Shown here piece after piece: positions 1-8,340 of a stretch of DNA of 64,000 nucleotides. The stretch is taken from NCBI RefSeq assembly GCF_022200785.1, contig NZ_CP087585.1:4774001-4838000 (forward strand), in the 5' to 3' direction. Under the pieces are notes generated by a model. That model saw only the letters and a program-made list of their open reading frames with translations, was not told the origin of the DNA and did no database searches. The translations under genes were made by a program, and so were the position numbers. Origin of the DNA: Pedobacter mucosus (GTDB lineage Bacteria > Bacteroidota > Bacteroidia > Sphingobacteriales > Sphingobacteriaceae). The stretch's first letter is position 1. The number at the start of each line of letters is the position of its first letter.

Positions 1-1232
1 TTTTAGAACGTTTAAGTATTCGTAATTTTAAACAACCTGAATTGGTTGATGAGATTATCAAAATTGATGAAGATCGTCGCCAAACTCAAACTTCGCTTGA
101 TAATATTTCTGCAGAAGCTAACGCCGCCGCTAAACAAGTTGGTGATTTAATGCGTGCCGGAAAAAAAGATGAAGCAGAAGTTATCAAAGCGCAAACGACT
201 ACGTATAAAGAAAGTATAAAAAATCTTACTGAAAAATTAAATAATTTTGAAACCGCTCAATATAATCTGATTGTTCAGTTGCCTAATTTGCCAAATTCAT
301 TAGTTCCAAAAGGATCAACTGCTGAAGAAAATGAAGTTGTTTATCTTCATGGCGAACCTGCAGAATTACCAATCAAAGCTTTACCACATTGGGAGCTGGC
401 TGCAAAATATGATATTATAGATTTTGAATTGGGTGTGAAAATTGCTGGTGCTGGTTTTCCTGTTTATAAAGGAAAGGGAGCAAAGTTACAACGGGCTTTA
501 ATTAATTTTTTTCTTGATCATGCGACCGAAGCTGGTTATAGAGAAATGCAGGTTCCGCATTTGGTAAATGCTGCCTCTGGTTTTGGAACCGGACAATTGC
601 CAGATAAAGAAGGACAAATGTATCATTCTACAGTTGATGACTTATATTTAATTCCGACTGCAGAAGTTCCGGTAACCAATTTATATCGTGATGTGATTGT
701 TAAGGAGGAAGATTTGCCTATAAAAAACACAGCCTATACGCCATGTTTCCGTAGAGAAGCTGGATCATATGGAGCCCATGTTCGCGGTTTAAATCGTTTA
801 CATCAATTTGATAAAGTGGAGGTTGTGCAAATAACACACCCAGATAAATCTTATGAAACTTTAGAATTCATGAGTGAATATGTTCAATCTATTTTAAAGG
901 AATTAGGCTTGCATTATCGTGTTTTACGTTTATGTGGTGGCGATATGGGTTTTACATCGGCCATGACATATGATATGGAAGTTTGGAGTGCGGCGCAAGA
1001 ACGCTGGTTAGAAGTTTCTTCTGTTTCAAATTTCGAAACCTATCAAAGTAACCGTTTAAAATTGCGCTTTAAAGGTAAAGAAGGTAAACCGCAACTGGCA
1101 CACACTTTAAACGGAAGTGCGTTGGCTTTACCCCGTATTGTTGCTTCAATTTTAGAAAACTATCAAACGGAAAATGGAATAAAAATACCAGAAGCATTGG
1201 TAAAATATACTGGGTTTGATATGATTGATTAA
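1..1232 (+). CDS. serS: Seryl-tRNA synthetase (5' end cut by window)
   Basis: Class II aminoacyl-tRNA synthetase that charges tRNA-Ser in the cytoplasm. The frame is open from the first bases: codons before the TTG at 42 read LERLSIRNFKQPE, which fits the N-terminal helical arm, so TTG 42 is an internal leucine and only about 14 residues are missing. The arm (coiled coil, about the first 100 residues) is followed by the catalytic core with motif 2 (CFRREAGSYG) and motif 3 (NGSALALPR near the C terminus). The visible 409 codons fit the usual length of about 423. A strong hairpin follows the stop. Identification is secure; the true start lies outside the window. Confidence 0.97.
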   Translation, partial: LERLSIRNFKQPELVDEIIKIDEDRRQTQTSLDNISAEANAAAKQVGDLMRAGKKDEAEVIKAQTTTYKESIKNLTEKLNNFETAQYNLIVQLPNLPNSLVPKGSTAEENEVVYLHGEPAELPIKALPHWELAAKYDIIDFELGVKIAGAGFPVYKGKGAKLQRALINFFLDHATEAGYREMQVPHLVNAASGFGTGQLPDKEGQMYHSTVDDLYLIPTAEVPVTNLYRDVIVKEEDLPIKNTAYTPCFRREAGSYGAHVRGLNRLHQFDKVEVVQITHPDKSYETLEFMSEYVQSILKELGLHYRVLRLCGGDMGFTSAMTYDMEVWSAAQERWLEVSSVSNFETYQSNRLKLRFKGKEGKPQLAHTLNGSALALPRIVASILENYQTENGIKIPEALVKYTGFDMID

Positions 1233-1277
1233 GGACACTTTACCAGGATTACTTGTAAATAAATAATCAGTAAATAA

Positions 1278-1309
1278 AAAAAGCTTTGCGATCATTCGCA
1301 AAGCTTTTT
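1278..1309. terminator. Bidirectional intrinsic terminator
   Basis: A 14-bp perfect stem (arms 1278-1291 and 1296-1309, core GCTTTGCGA/TCGCAAAGC) with a TCAT loop, A-rich on the left and T-rich on the right. It sits between the convergent serS and the small envelope gene at 1342-1656 and can serve both. Confidence 0.9.
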
Positions 1310-1341
1310 CTTTTATAAGTAGAAATTTTATTAAGATTTAA

Positions 1342-1656
1342 TTATAAAATTAAAATCAATAATAAAATGATAATAATAATTGCGCCAACTGATAAATAAA
1401 CTCCTCCAGATACCGCTCTAGCTTGTTTTTTCATTTCTCTTAACTCGCTGCGTAACGCTTTTCTTTCAGTTTGAGTTAAATTAGATTTGTCCATATCTCT
1501 AATTTCTTCTACACGACTCTTGATTCTTTCTAACTTAGCGGCTTGCTCAGTAGATAGTTCAGATGGGTTTTTTGCAGGTTTATCAGCAGCTTGTACCGAA
1601 TTAAAACTGATGCCTAACGTAAAAATTAGGGCTAATGTGTAAATGAATTTTTTCAT
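1342..1656 (-). CDS. Small exported protein with C-terminal membrane segment
   Basis: Unrecognised 104-residue protein. Residues 1-23 are a Sec signal peptide ending VQA. Residues about 35-82 are highly charged and predicted helical (LERIKSRVEEIRDMDKSN, then ERKALRSELREMKKQAR), likely a coiled coil. Residues about 86-104 are an almost pure I/L hydrophobic segment that ends at the stop, so the protein is probably held in a membrane by its C terminus with the helical part in the periplasm. Similar short 'signal peptide + coiled coil + tail' proteins are common in Sphingobacteriaceae, but no function is known to me. It stands alone between two intergenic gaps. Confidence 0.75.
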   Translation of the reverse strand: MKKFIYTLALIFTLGISFNSVQAADKPAKNPSELSTEQAAKLERIKSRVEEIRDMDKSNLTQTERKALRSELREMKKQARAVSGGVYLSVGAIIIIILLLILIL

Positions 1657-1749
1657 AATTATAAATTTTTAGTGTTTCGATAATAGCTTAACAAAAAACC
1701 TACCAAAATGTTAGGGTAGGTTTAAAAAAGCATTCACAATTCTTGAATT

Positions 1750-2451
1750 TTACATAATTTCGAAGACAGTATTTACAGTAAAATTCAATTTAATTTTTTT
1801 GAAATCAATTTCTGCTGCTTCGGCGCCATCGGCTGCCATACTTACTTTCATCCTAACATTGCTGTACATTGCTTGTGGCATAGCATTGTCTCCGCCATCT
1901 TGTATATCGATAACGTTCCCAAGTTTATTGCCTAAAGCTTCAACCATGTAAGTCGCTTTTGCTTTTGCCGCTAAAATGGCTTTAATTTTAAGCTCTTTTT
2001 TTAAGCTTTCCATTTTCGAATAATCATAGCTCTCAATGTTTGTGTTGGCTATTCCCTTCACATCAACAGCACCTATAATTTCATTAAACTTGTTTAAATC
2101 GCTAACTTTTAACCGATATTGTTTACTTGCCAAAAAATCAGCAGTTTTCTTTTTTTCCGTGGTATTATTCCAACTGCTTAAATTGCTGATGGTAAGATTT
2201 TCTTTTGAAATGCCGGCTTTTTGAACTGCGGCAAATAATTGATTTTCTAAATCAGTAATTTCCACTTTTTTCTTGCTGTTATTATCCTTTAAATATTCTT
2301 TCAGAGAAATGCTGATGTAAATAATATCAGGTGTAACCTCGGTTTCGGACGAACCGCTAACACTTATTTTTTTACGTAAATCTACCTGTTGAGCCTTAGC
2401 TGCTGATAGGCTAAATAATGCAATAAATGCTAATCCTATTAAATTTTTCAT
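1750..2451 (-). CDS. SIMPL domain (DUF541) periplasmic protein
   Basis: 233-residue exported protein with a signal peptide (1-20, ending AKAQ) followed by a single SIMPL/DUF541 domain. The family start pattern ISVSGSSETEVTPDIIYISI is visible at about residues 29-48, and the family's alternating strand/helix pattern continues to the C terminus (FKKIKLNFTVNTVFEIM). Family members are periplasmic or outer-membrane associated and have been linked to oxidative stress protection and kinase signalling, but biochemical activity is not established. No partner gene is adjacent; the next gene on this strand is more than 500 bases upstream. Family assignment is good, role unknown. Confidence 0.85.
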   Translation of the reverse strand: MKNLIGLAFIALFSLSAAKAQQVDLRKKISVSGSSETEVTPDIIYISISLKEYLKDNNSKKKVEITDLENQLFAAVQKAGISKENLTISNLSSWNNTTEKKKTADFLASKQYRLKVSDLNKFNEIIGAVDVKGIANTNIESYDYSKMESLKKELKIKAILAAKAKATYMVEALGNKLGNVIDIQDGGDNAMPQAMYSNVRMKVSMAADGAEAAEIDFKKIKLNFTVNTVFEIM

Positions 2452-2990
2452 AATTCTATTTTTCTTTGTGTGTGCTTAAATGATGTTGCAAGTGTACAAA
2501 TTCCACACCGAGATTAAATTATTTTTAAATTTATTTGGAAATGAAAGCCACATTTATGTCGGATAAAGCAGTCCTGCTATCCAAAAATTGGCAAGAAAAA
2601 ATACTCAATTTTATCCTATCAGGTTTATTAATAAAGGATTGTGCAACTATTGTTAGTTGCAATATTTCAAAGAAAAAAACGAATGACTACTATTTTCATT
2701 TCAATAAACTTTAATAAAATAATTTGTTCTTGGAATGAAGAGCGCACTCAACTGATGTATCAGAAATACTTTACTTTAAATAGAATATGCTAAATCAAAA
2801 CTGGAGTATCAATAAAACCTAACCCTATCTTAAAATAAACTATTAAAAATTGTAAGGAATAAAATTATGCGCAAGGTTTTATGCTTAAATAGTCGGAATT
2901 ATAAATGGTTATAAAACCTAGCGCAGCAGAACTATTTCTGCAGAATTTTAATCGAGATGTAGTTTAGAACACTACAAAAAGGAGAATGAA
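2452..2990. other. Intergenic gap, no gene seen
   Basis: 539 bases. The longest plausible frame (55 codons from the ATG at 2541) has no recognisable product and no promoter, so I do not call it. The right part holds an imperfect inverted repeat listed separately. Confidence 0.6.
2868..2941. repeat. Imperfect inverted repeat plus small hairpin
   Basis: Arms TGCGCAAGGTTTTAT (2868-2882) and ATAAAACCTAGCGCA (2911-2925) pair at 14 of 15 positions around a 28-base loop. A second hairpin, GCAGAA-CTAT-TTCTGC, follows at 2926-2941. Together they lie just beyond the 3' end of the cold-shock gene and may act as its transcript end, although there is no U tract. Confidence 0.6.
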
Positions 2991-3443
2991 TTAAATTTTT
3001 GAAACTTTAACAGCAGTTGGTCCCTTCTGGCCCATTTCTACTTCGAACGTAACTTTATCACCTTCTTTAATTTGTGTTACCAAACCATTTGCGTGAACGA
3101 AAATACTATCTTGGGTTTCTGTGTTTTTTATGAAACCATAACCTTTACTGTCATTGAAAAAAGTAACTGTACCTTTCTTAATAGGATTTTCATCAATAAT
3201 ATCCTCTTGTCTTGTGATACCAATTTGAACATCTTCTAAAGCGAAAACCTTCTTCTTTTTTGGATCTGGTGGAGTAGACGAGATATTACCATTTTCATCA
3301 ACGTATGCAAACATTTCTTCAAGAGCTAAGCCCTTTTTTGCATTAGACTGACGTTCTTCTTTTTTCTCTTGCTTGTCTTTTTGCTTTTTTAGTCGTTTTT
3401 TTTCGTTCTCTTTTTTACTGTAAGTTGCCTGAGATTTAGCCAT
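2991..3443 (-). CDS. Cold-shock domain protein with basic N-terminal extension
   Basis: 150-residue RNA-binding protein. Residues about 91-150 form a complete cold-shock domain: GTVTFFNDSKGYGFIKN carries RNP1 (KGYGFI) and IFVHANG is RNP2. Residues 1-35 are extremely lysine/glutamate-rich (KKENEKKRLKKQKDKQEKKE), likely an extended RNA-contacting helix; a linker with a proline-rich TPPDPKKKK stretch follows. Classical Csp proteins are only about 65-70 residues, so more than half of this one is an extension. Such long forms are frequent in Bacteroidota. Probably an RNA chaperone; single gene with its own promoter. Confidence 0.9.
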   Translation of the reverse strand: MAKSQATYSKKENEKKRLKKQKDKQEKKEERQSNAKKGLALEEMFAYVDENGNISSTPPDPKKKKVFALEDVQIGITRQEDIIDENPIKKGTVTFFNDSKGYGFIKNTETQDSIFVHANGLVTQIKEGDKVTFEVEMGQKGPTAVKVSKI

Positions 3444-3491
3444 ATTTATTTAATTGTTTTGTTTTTTAATAATGATTTTTGCTGAATTGTA

Positions 3492-3499
3492 CAAATATA
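3492..3499 (-). promoter_or_regulatory. Candidate -7 element of the cold-shock gene
   Basis: On the minus strand this reads TATATTTG, a perfect TAnnTTTG match, placing transcription start near 3485 and giving a leader of about 42 bases. No good -33 TTTG is seen. Confidence 0.5.
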
Positions 3500-3549
3500 G
3501 CAATACTAAAGCAGAAATAAGATTTTATTCCAATTCCACTATTGTTCAA

Positions 3550-4086
3550 TTATACATTCAAACATTTATTTTTTGTTACTTCATAAACAAAATTCCACTT
3601 AATTGGTTCGCCATAATATGCAATCTCTAGTTCGGCAACTTTCATGGCTCCAAGTTTTTCTGCAGCTTTTTGCGAACGAAAATTAGTTGCCCCAATGTGC
3701 AAAATCACTTTATCTACAAATTGAAAAGCATAATTTAACATTAACTTCTTTAGTGCATCATTATATCCCTTTCCCCAAAAATCTCTACCTATAAACGTAT
3801 AGCCTATTGCGACAGATTTTTTCACTACATCCAGCTCATAATATCTTGAACTGCCAACTATATGGCCAGTTTTTTTATCCAATACTATAAATGCACCATT
3901 TGATTCAATCGCTCCTTTAAAAAAGTTTTTAAAAACTTCTCGTTCGAAACGATTTTTATTTGGATGTTGCTCCCAAATCAACGGATCACTGGCAACAGCA
4001 AATAACAGTTCAAAATGATCTTCCTGTAGCGGAACGATACTAATTAATTCATTTTCTAAAGTAGGTTGTAAATCGAAGTTTAACAT
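3550..4086 (-). CDS. GNAT N-acetyltransferase (RimJ/RimL-like)
   Basis: 178-residue acetyl-CoA-dependent acyltransferase of the RimJ/RimL-type GNAT group (Acetyltransf_3). The N terminus (ENELISIVPLQEDHFELLFA) is the usual first strand and helix, IGYTFIGRDFWGKGYNDALKKL (about residues 94-115) carries the acetyl-CoA pyrophosphate-binding loop in a variant form (G-K-G-Y), and FRSQKAAEKLGAMKVAE is the C-terminal helix-turn typical of the family. Substrate cannot be told: members acetylate ribosomal proteins, amino acids or small amines. Monocistronic between the cold-shock gene and fabV. Confidence 0.88.
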   Translation of the reverse strand: MLNFDLQPTLENELISIVPLQEDHFELLFAVASDPLIWEQHPNKNRFEREVFKNFFKGAIESNGAFIVLDKKTGHIVGSSRYYELDVVKKSVAIGYTFIGRDFWGKGYNDALKKLMLNYAFQFVDKVILHIGATNFRSQKAAEKLGAMKVAELEIAYYGEPIKWNFVYEVTKNKCLNV

Positions 4087-4195
4087 TTGCTTATAATTAA
4101 AAAACGGCTGACGAATATGCCAGCCGTATAAAAATAAATTATTTAATACCTGGCGAAAGATTTTACAAAAGCCTTGATCGCCTAATTAAGCCAGT

Positions 4196-5389
4196 TTAAT
4201 TAACTAATCCTTCAATTTCAACCAACTCATTGGCGTCTTTTTGATAATCAACTTTATCTATCTCAAAACCGAACAAGCTTAAAAAATCTGACTTATAACC
4301 TGGTAAATCGCCGATTTCTCCTAAAGTTTCAGTTGTTGCTTCTTCCCAAAGTTTCTCGACTTTAGCTTGCACATCATCACGCATTTCTAAGTCGTCGATT
4401 CTAATTCTTCCCTTTTCATCCACAGGAACAGGATTTCCGGTATATAACCTTTCAGCATACAAACGTTGAATTTGCTCAATCGTTCCTTCATGGATTCCCT
4501 CTGCTTTCATTATTTTGTATAATAATGAAATATAAAGCGGAATTACTGGAATTGCAGAGCTTGCCTGAGTTACTAAAGCTTTATTCACCGAAACATAGGC
4601 TTTCCCATTTATATCTTTAAGGGTATCGCTAATGTTAAAAGCGGTAGCTTCTAAATCATCTTTAGCACGACCAATTGTACCTTGGCGGTAAACTGGATAA
4701 GTTAAAGCCGGACCGATATATGAATAAGCAACGGTTGTAGCGCCTTCTGCAAGTAGGTTTTCAGCTTTTAAAGCATCAATCCACATTGCCCAATCTTCGC
4801 CACCCATTACTGCAACAGTATTATCAATATCTTCTTGCGTTGCAGGCTCAATAGAAATGTTTGAAACAGTTCCTGTATGAAAGTCTACAGTTTTATTAGT
4901 ATACGTTCCGCCTATTGGTTTTAAAGTTGAACGGTGCAGAACTTCCGTATCAGGATGTTTCCGAACAGGCGAAGCTAAGCTATAAATAATCAAATCAATT
5001 TGACCTAAGTCTGCTTTTATTAATTCGATGGTTTTCGCTTTAATTTCTTTTGAAAAAGCATCACCATTTATGCTTTTTGCATATAAGCCAGCTGCATGCG
5101 CCTCCTTTTCAAAAGCTGCACTATTGTACCAACCTGGCGAAGCCGTTTTTCCGGCTGAAGGTGCTTTTTCAAAAAACACGCCAATAGTACCTGCATTTGA
5201 ACCATACGCGGCTGCAATTCTTGATGCCAAACCGAAACCAGTTGAAGCGCCTATTACTAATACTTTTTTTGGCCCATTAATAGTGCCTTTTGATTTAACA
5301 TATTCAATTTGGTTCTTTACGTTTTGAGCACAGCCATCTGGGTGTGATGTTAAACAAATAAAGCCCCTCATTCTCGGTTCAATAATCAT
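4196..5389 (-). CDS. fabV: Trans-2-enoyl-ACP/CoA reductase FabV
   Basis: NADH-dependent enoyl reductase that completes the fatty-acid elongation cycle in the cytoplasm. 397 residues fits the FabV family (about 400), clearly longer than FabI. The N terminus IIEPRMRGFICLTSHPDGC is the FabV signature, GASTGFGLASRIAAAYG (from residue 47) is the NAD-binding glycine loop, and the catalytic tyrosine/lysine pair is present in the family's YX8K spacing (YRQGTIGRAK). FabV enzymes are known for triclosan tolerance compared with FabI; whether this genome also has FabI is not visible. Divergent from the DUF2490 gene at 5626, with a good promoter in front. Confidence 0.95.
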   Translation of the reverse strand: MIIEPRMRGFICLTSHPDGCAQNVKNQIEYVKSKGTINGPKKVLVIGASTGFGLASRIAAAYGSNAGTIGVFFEKAPSAGKTASPGWYNSAAFEKEAHAAGLYAKSINGDAFSKEIKAKTIELIKADLGQIDLIIYSLASPVRKHPDTEVLHRSTLKPIGGTYTNKTVDFHTGTVSNISIEPATQEDIDNTVAVMGGEDWAMWIDALKAENLLAEGATTVAYSYIGPALTYPVYRQGTIGRAKDDLEATAFNISDTLKDINGKAYVSVNKALVTQASSAIPVIPLYISLLYKIMKAEGIHEGTIEQIQRLYAERLYTGNPVPVDEKGRIRIDDLEMRDDVQAKVEKLWEEATTETLGEIGDLPGYKSDFLSLFGFEIDKVDYQKDANELVEIEGLVN

Positions 5390-5430
5390 TTTGTGTTTGA
5401 TTTTTTATGTTTGTAATGTTAAAATTCAGA

Positions 5431-5459
5431 CAAATTTAAAGGATTCAAAATTATCTCAA
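5431..5459 (-). promoter_or_regulatory. Promoter of fabV
   Basis: Minus strand reads TTG (5457-5459), an 18-base spacer, then TAAATTTG (5431-5438), a full match to the Bacteroidota -33/-7 pattern. Predicted start near 5424 gives a leader of about 35 bases. Confidence 0.65.
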
Positions 5460-5592
5460 TTAAAAATCTTCAACGAAGATAAATTATTAATCGCTTTTGG
5501 CTAAATCATTTTTAAATAAAGCAATTGCTTAGTGGCTTTTGTTAACTTAAAATTAATTTAAAGTTAAATGTTAACTGATATTATTTTTCTAT

Positions 5593-5600
5593 TATTTTTG
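5593..5600 (+). promoter_or_regulatory. Candidate -7 element for the DUF2490 gene
   Basis: TATTTTTG matches TAnnTTTG and lies 25 bases before the ATG at 5626, giving a leader of about 18 bases. No clear -33 element. Confidence 0.45.
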
Positions 5601-5625
5601 CAGCCCAGATAAATCTGTTACTATT

Positions 5626-6330
5626 ATGCAAAAAGTGATATTGTTTCTTATCATTTCCTTAGCTACATGCTTTAAAATTTCAGCTCAAACTCAATACCAA
5701 AATTCGGGTTGGTTTATGTTTGTAAACAACACAAAATTTAATAGTAATTGGGGCTTACAATTTGATGCGCAAATAAGATCAGCAGATAAATGGGATCATG
5801 TACGTAACACTTTAGTAAGGCCGGCATTACAATATTTTATAAATGATAAAAATAATGTGGCTTTAGGTTACTTGTGGCAGACTACTGATATGAGATTATC
5901 TGGATCAAGCAAAAGTATTTTTAACGAACACAGGATATTTGAACAGTACATTTATACACATAAATTAAAATCTGTTTTTGCCAGTCATAGGGTTAGGGTA
6001 GAGCAAAGGTTTATCGAGCGTCCTAATGAAGAAGTATTTTCTCAACGCTTTCGTTATTTTTTTAGGTTAATCCAGCCCTTACAAAAACAGCAACCGACAT
6101 TTACTGAAGGCTTATTTGTGGCTTTGCAGAATGAGGTTTTTTTAAATATCCAAAATAAAGAAAAAATTAATAGTAGTGTTTTCGACCAGAATAGATTATA
6201 CCTAGCTGCAGGATATCGATTTTCGAAAAAGCTGGATTTAGAGGCTGGCTACATGAATCAGGCGCAGAAAAACACTTCAAATCACACAAATAATAGTATT
6301 ATACAGCTAGCAATTTATACAAGGTTTTAA
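5626..6330 (+). CDS. DUF2490 outer-membrane beta-barrel-like protein
   Basis: 234 residues with a signal peptide (1-20, ending ISAQ). The mature part has alternating amphipathic strands with many aromatic residues (WGLQFDAQIRSADKWDHV, HRVRVEQRFI, QRFRYFFRLIQPL) and ends in ...IIQLAIYTRF, with the terminal phenylalanine expected of barrels inserted by the BAM machinery. This matches DUF2490 proteins, which are predicted outer-membrane proteins of unknown function. It is followed closely by a second barrel-like gene in the same direction, so the two may be co-transcribed. Confidence 0.8.
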   Translation: MQKVILFLIISLATCFKISAQTQYQNSGWFMFVNNTKFNSNWGLQFDAQIRSADKWDHVRNTLVRPALQYFINDKNNVALGYLWQTTDMRLSGSSKSIFNEHRIFEQYIYTHKLKSVFASHRVRVEQRFIERPNEEVFSQRFRYFFRLIQPLQKQQPTFTEGLFVALQNEVFLNIQNKEKINSSVFDQNRLYLAAGYRFSKKLDLEAGYMNQAQKNTSNHTNNSIIQLAIYTRF

Positions 6331-6414
6331 TGATTTAAAGTCATTTTTTGTATGCCCGCCAATACATGTGTTAAATGTATTGTAATTGATCTTGCTTTTC
6401 ACTCAATTTGCGGC

Positions 6415-7305
6415 GTGAAAAAAATTACCATCCTAATTTTAATACTCTTATTTAGCAGGCGGATGCAAGCACAAGAGATAAAAAATTCTTCAGCAGACGT
6501 TACGCCAAATTCTAAAAGCTTATTTAATCCAGAACATAAACGAAAAGATTCCCGTAAAGGAGATTTCTTTTTTCATTGGGGATATAATCATTCTTGGTAT
6601 GATAAAAGTGATATAAATTTCACAGGCCCCAATTACGATTTTACCTTGAAAGATGTGGTTGCGCATGATAGACAATCTAAGTTGAGCTGGGATTATTTAA
6701 ATCCAGGCTTAATTACTGTTCCTCAATATAACATACGTGTCGGTTATTTTATAAAGGATAATTATAGCATTTCCATCGGTTGGGATCATATGAAATATGT
6801 GATGGATATTCCACAATCATTGGCCATTACCGGCCATATTGGTGCTAATATTTCTCATGATAATGCGCCAACAGGTGCTTTAGCAGGCAATTATAACGGA
6901 CAGACGGTTAATGTTAAAGAAAGTATGTTAACTTTCGAACATACCGACGGTTTTAATTATGCAAATATTGAAGTAGAACGTTACGATGATATCTGGGTAG
7001 CACCTTCTGGAAATACTTCGTTAACTTTAGAAACCGGCCTTGGTGGCGGCTTAGTGGTTCCGCGTTCTGATGTTCGTTTATTTGGACAAGGTAGAAATAA
7101 CCATTGGAATATTGCAGGATACGGTGTTTCCGCTAAGCTGGGGCTTAAATTTTATGTTTGGAAAAATATTTATCTTCAGAATACAACCAAGATTGGCGCC
7201 ACAAATTTAAAAACAATTCACACCACAGGTTGGGATGAATTGGATAAAGCAAGTCAGAAAATTAATTACATTGAAAATATGTGGTTAGTTGGAGTTCAGT
7301 TTTAG
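6415..7305 (+). CDS. Outer-membrane beta-barrel protein, hypothetical
   Basis: About 296 residues from the GTG at 6415. I chose this start because the next residues KKITILILILLFSRRMQAQ form a proper signal peptide; the earlier ATG at 6352 would add a 21-residue stretch with no sense as part of a signal. The mature protein is rich in aromatic strands (FFFHWGYNHSWYDKSD, YNIRVGYFIKDNYSISIGWD) and ends NMWLVGVQF with terminal phenylalanine, as expected for a barrel. I do not recognise the family. It lies 85 bases after the DUF2490 gene on the same strand. Confidence 0.7.
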   Translation: MKKITILILILLFSRRMQAQEIKNSSADVTPNSKSLFNPEHKRKDSRKGDFFFHWGYNHSWYDKSDINFTGPNYDFTLKDVVAHDRQSKLSWDYLNPGLITVPQYNIRVGYFIKDNYSISIGWDHMKYVMDIPQSLAITGHIGANISHDNAPTGALAGNYNGQTVNVKESMLTFEHTDGFNYANIEVERYDDIWVAPSGNTSLTLETGLGGGLVVPRSDVRLFGQGRNNHWNIAGYGVSAKLGLKFYVWKNIYLQNTTKIGATNLKTIHTTGWDELDKASQKINYIENMWLVGVQF

Positions 7306-7384
7306 AAAGAATTTCTGTTTATTTTTTGAAAAGCAGTGCCTGTTTCCATGTTTAAGTTTGTTTCTACTTTTCAAAAAAAGCTAA

Positions 7385-7420
7385 TTAAAAAAGGGTTTGC
7401 AATTGCTCACAAACCCTTCT
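7385..7420 (-). terminator. Terminator for the DUF2807 gene
   Basis: Perfect stem AAGGGTTTG (7391-7399) / CAAACCCTT (7410-7418), followed on the minus strand by a run of T (the A run at 7387-7392). It sits 20 bases past the stop of the gene at 7440-8171. Confidence 0.8.
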
Positions 7421-7439
7421 GAAAAGTTATAATTAAACC

Positions 7440-8171
7440 TTAAATTTTTCTAACGCTACCAGATCCGATTATCGTCTTATCAACAGTTGCATTTCCAGAA
7501 TAATTTACGGTTCCTGAACCGCTAATAACTGCTTTGATACTTTGATCTACTTTAATATTCACCGTTCCTGAACCGCTTAATGTTGTTGTTAATGTACCTA
7601 CATTAAAACTTTTTCCAGCAAAGCTACCAGAACTACTAATTACTATTTTAGCACGAGTAGCGCTACCAATAATATTTATAGCACCCGAACCACTAATAAC
7701 ACCATTAAAATTATTTAAATCGGCAGTTGCTTTAATGCTTCCAGAACCACTAATGGTTGTAACTAAATCTTTTGAATTTATTTTTCCGTTTACAACTAGA
7801 TTGCCCGAACCACTCATGGTTAAGCTATTAATGGTTTTTGCTGTAACATAAGCTGTGATTTTTTTATTTTCATATTTTTTAGACCAGCTGGTAATGCTAT
7901 TTTCGGGACGAATAATCAAAATTTCGCCTTTAACTTCAGTAATTAAAGAAGCAATTGCTTCTGCATCACCTTCAAAACGGCAGCTTTCTTTCGTGCCCAT
8001 CGTAACCACCACGTTGATTGGTCCGGCTGCTGCTATACCGTTAAAGTTTTTAACGTCTCGTTCATCATCAGAATATTTAGTCGTGTTAACACTACTTTGA
8101 TCTTTAGCATTTGCCTTGATGCTGCTCGTAATAATTATTGCAGCAAATAGAATAGAGAATATTTTTTTCAT
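7440..8171 (-). CDS. Head GIN domain (DUF2807) exported protein
   Basis: 243 residues with a signal peptide (1-22, ending KANA). From about residue 40 it is a DUF2807 'head GIN' domain, recognised from FNGIAAAGPINVVVTMG and then at least seven spaced SGSG motifs (MSGSGNLVV, ISGSGSIKA, ISGSGAINI, LSGSGTVNI and so on) that form the rungs of a right-handed beta-helix. The protein is probably secreted or cell-surface located; the family has been suggested to act in adhesion or as a putative auto-transporter-like passenger, but no activity is proven. Monocistronic with a terminator directly downstream. Confidence 0.87.
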   Translation of the reverse strand: MKKIFSILFAAIIITSSIKANAKDQSSVNTTKYSDDERDVKNFNGIAAAGPINVVVTMGTKESCRFEGDAEAIASLITEVKGEILIIRPENSITSWSKKYENKKITAYVTAKTINSLTMSGSGNLVVNGKINSKDLVTTISGSGSIKATADLNNFNGVISGSGAINIIGSATRAKIVISSSGSFAGKSFNVGTLTTTLSGSGTVNIKVDQSIKAVISGSGTVNYSGNATVDKTIIGSGSVRKI

Positions 8172-8281
8172 TTTAGTAAATTTTTGCCCAAAGTTCTAAA
8201 TTCATTAGGCTGATTAATGAGTTTTTTAATAAGACGATTCTTTTATGAAAAAGTTGCATCGTGTATAAATTTAATCTGTAA

Positions 8282-8324
8282 AAATAAAACGCCAAGGCAA
8301 TTTGTTTGCATTGGCGTTTTATTT
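8282..8324 (-). terminator. Terminator after the M1 peptidase gene
   Basis: Arms AAATAAAACGCCAA (8282-8295) and TTGGCGTTTTATTT (8311-8324) are perfectly complementary. It begins 17 bases beyond the peptidase stop on the minus strand and ends in a T-rich arm. Confidence 0.85.
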
Positions 8325-8340
8325 ATTAATCCTAAAAAAC

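Noticed and set aside
2541..2713. Possible 55-codon gene in the gap before the cold-shock gene
   Set aside because: No recognisable product, no promoter or start context; length expected by chance in AT-rich DNA.
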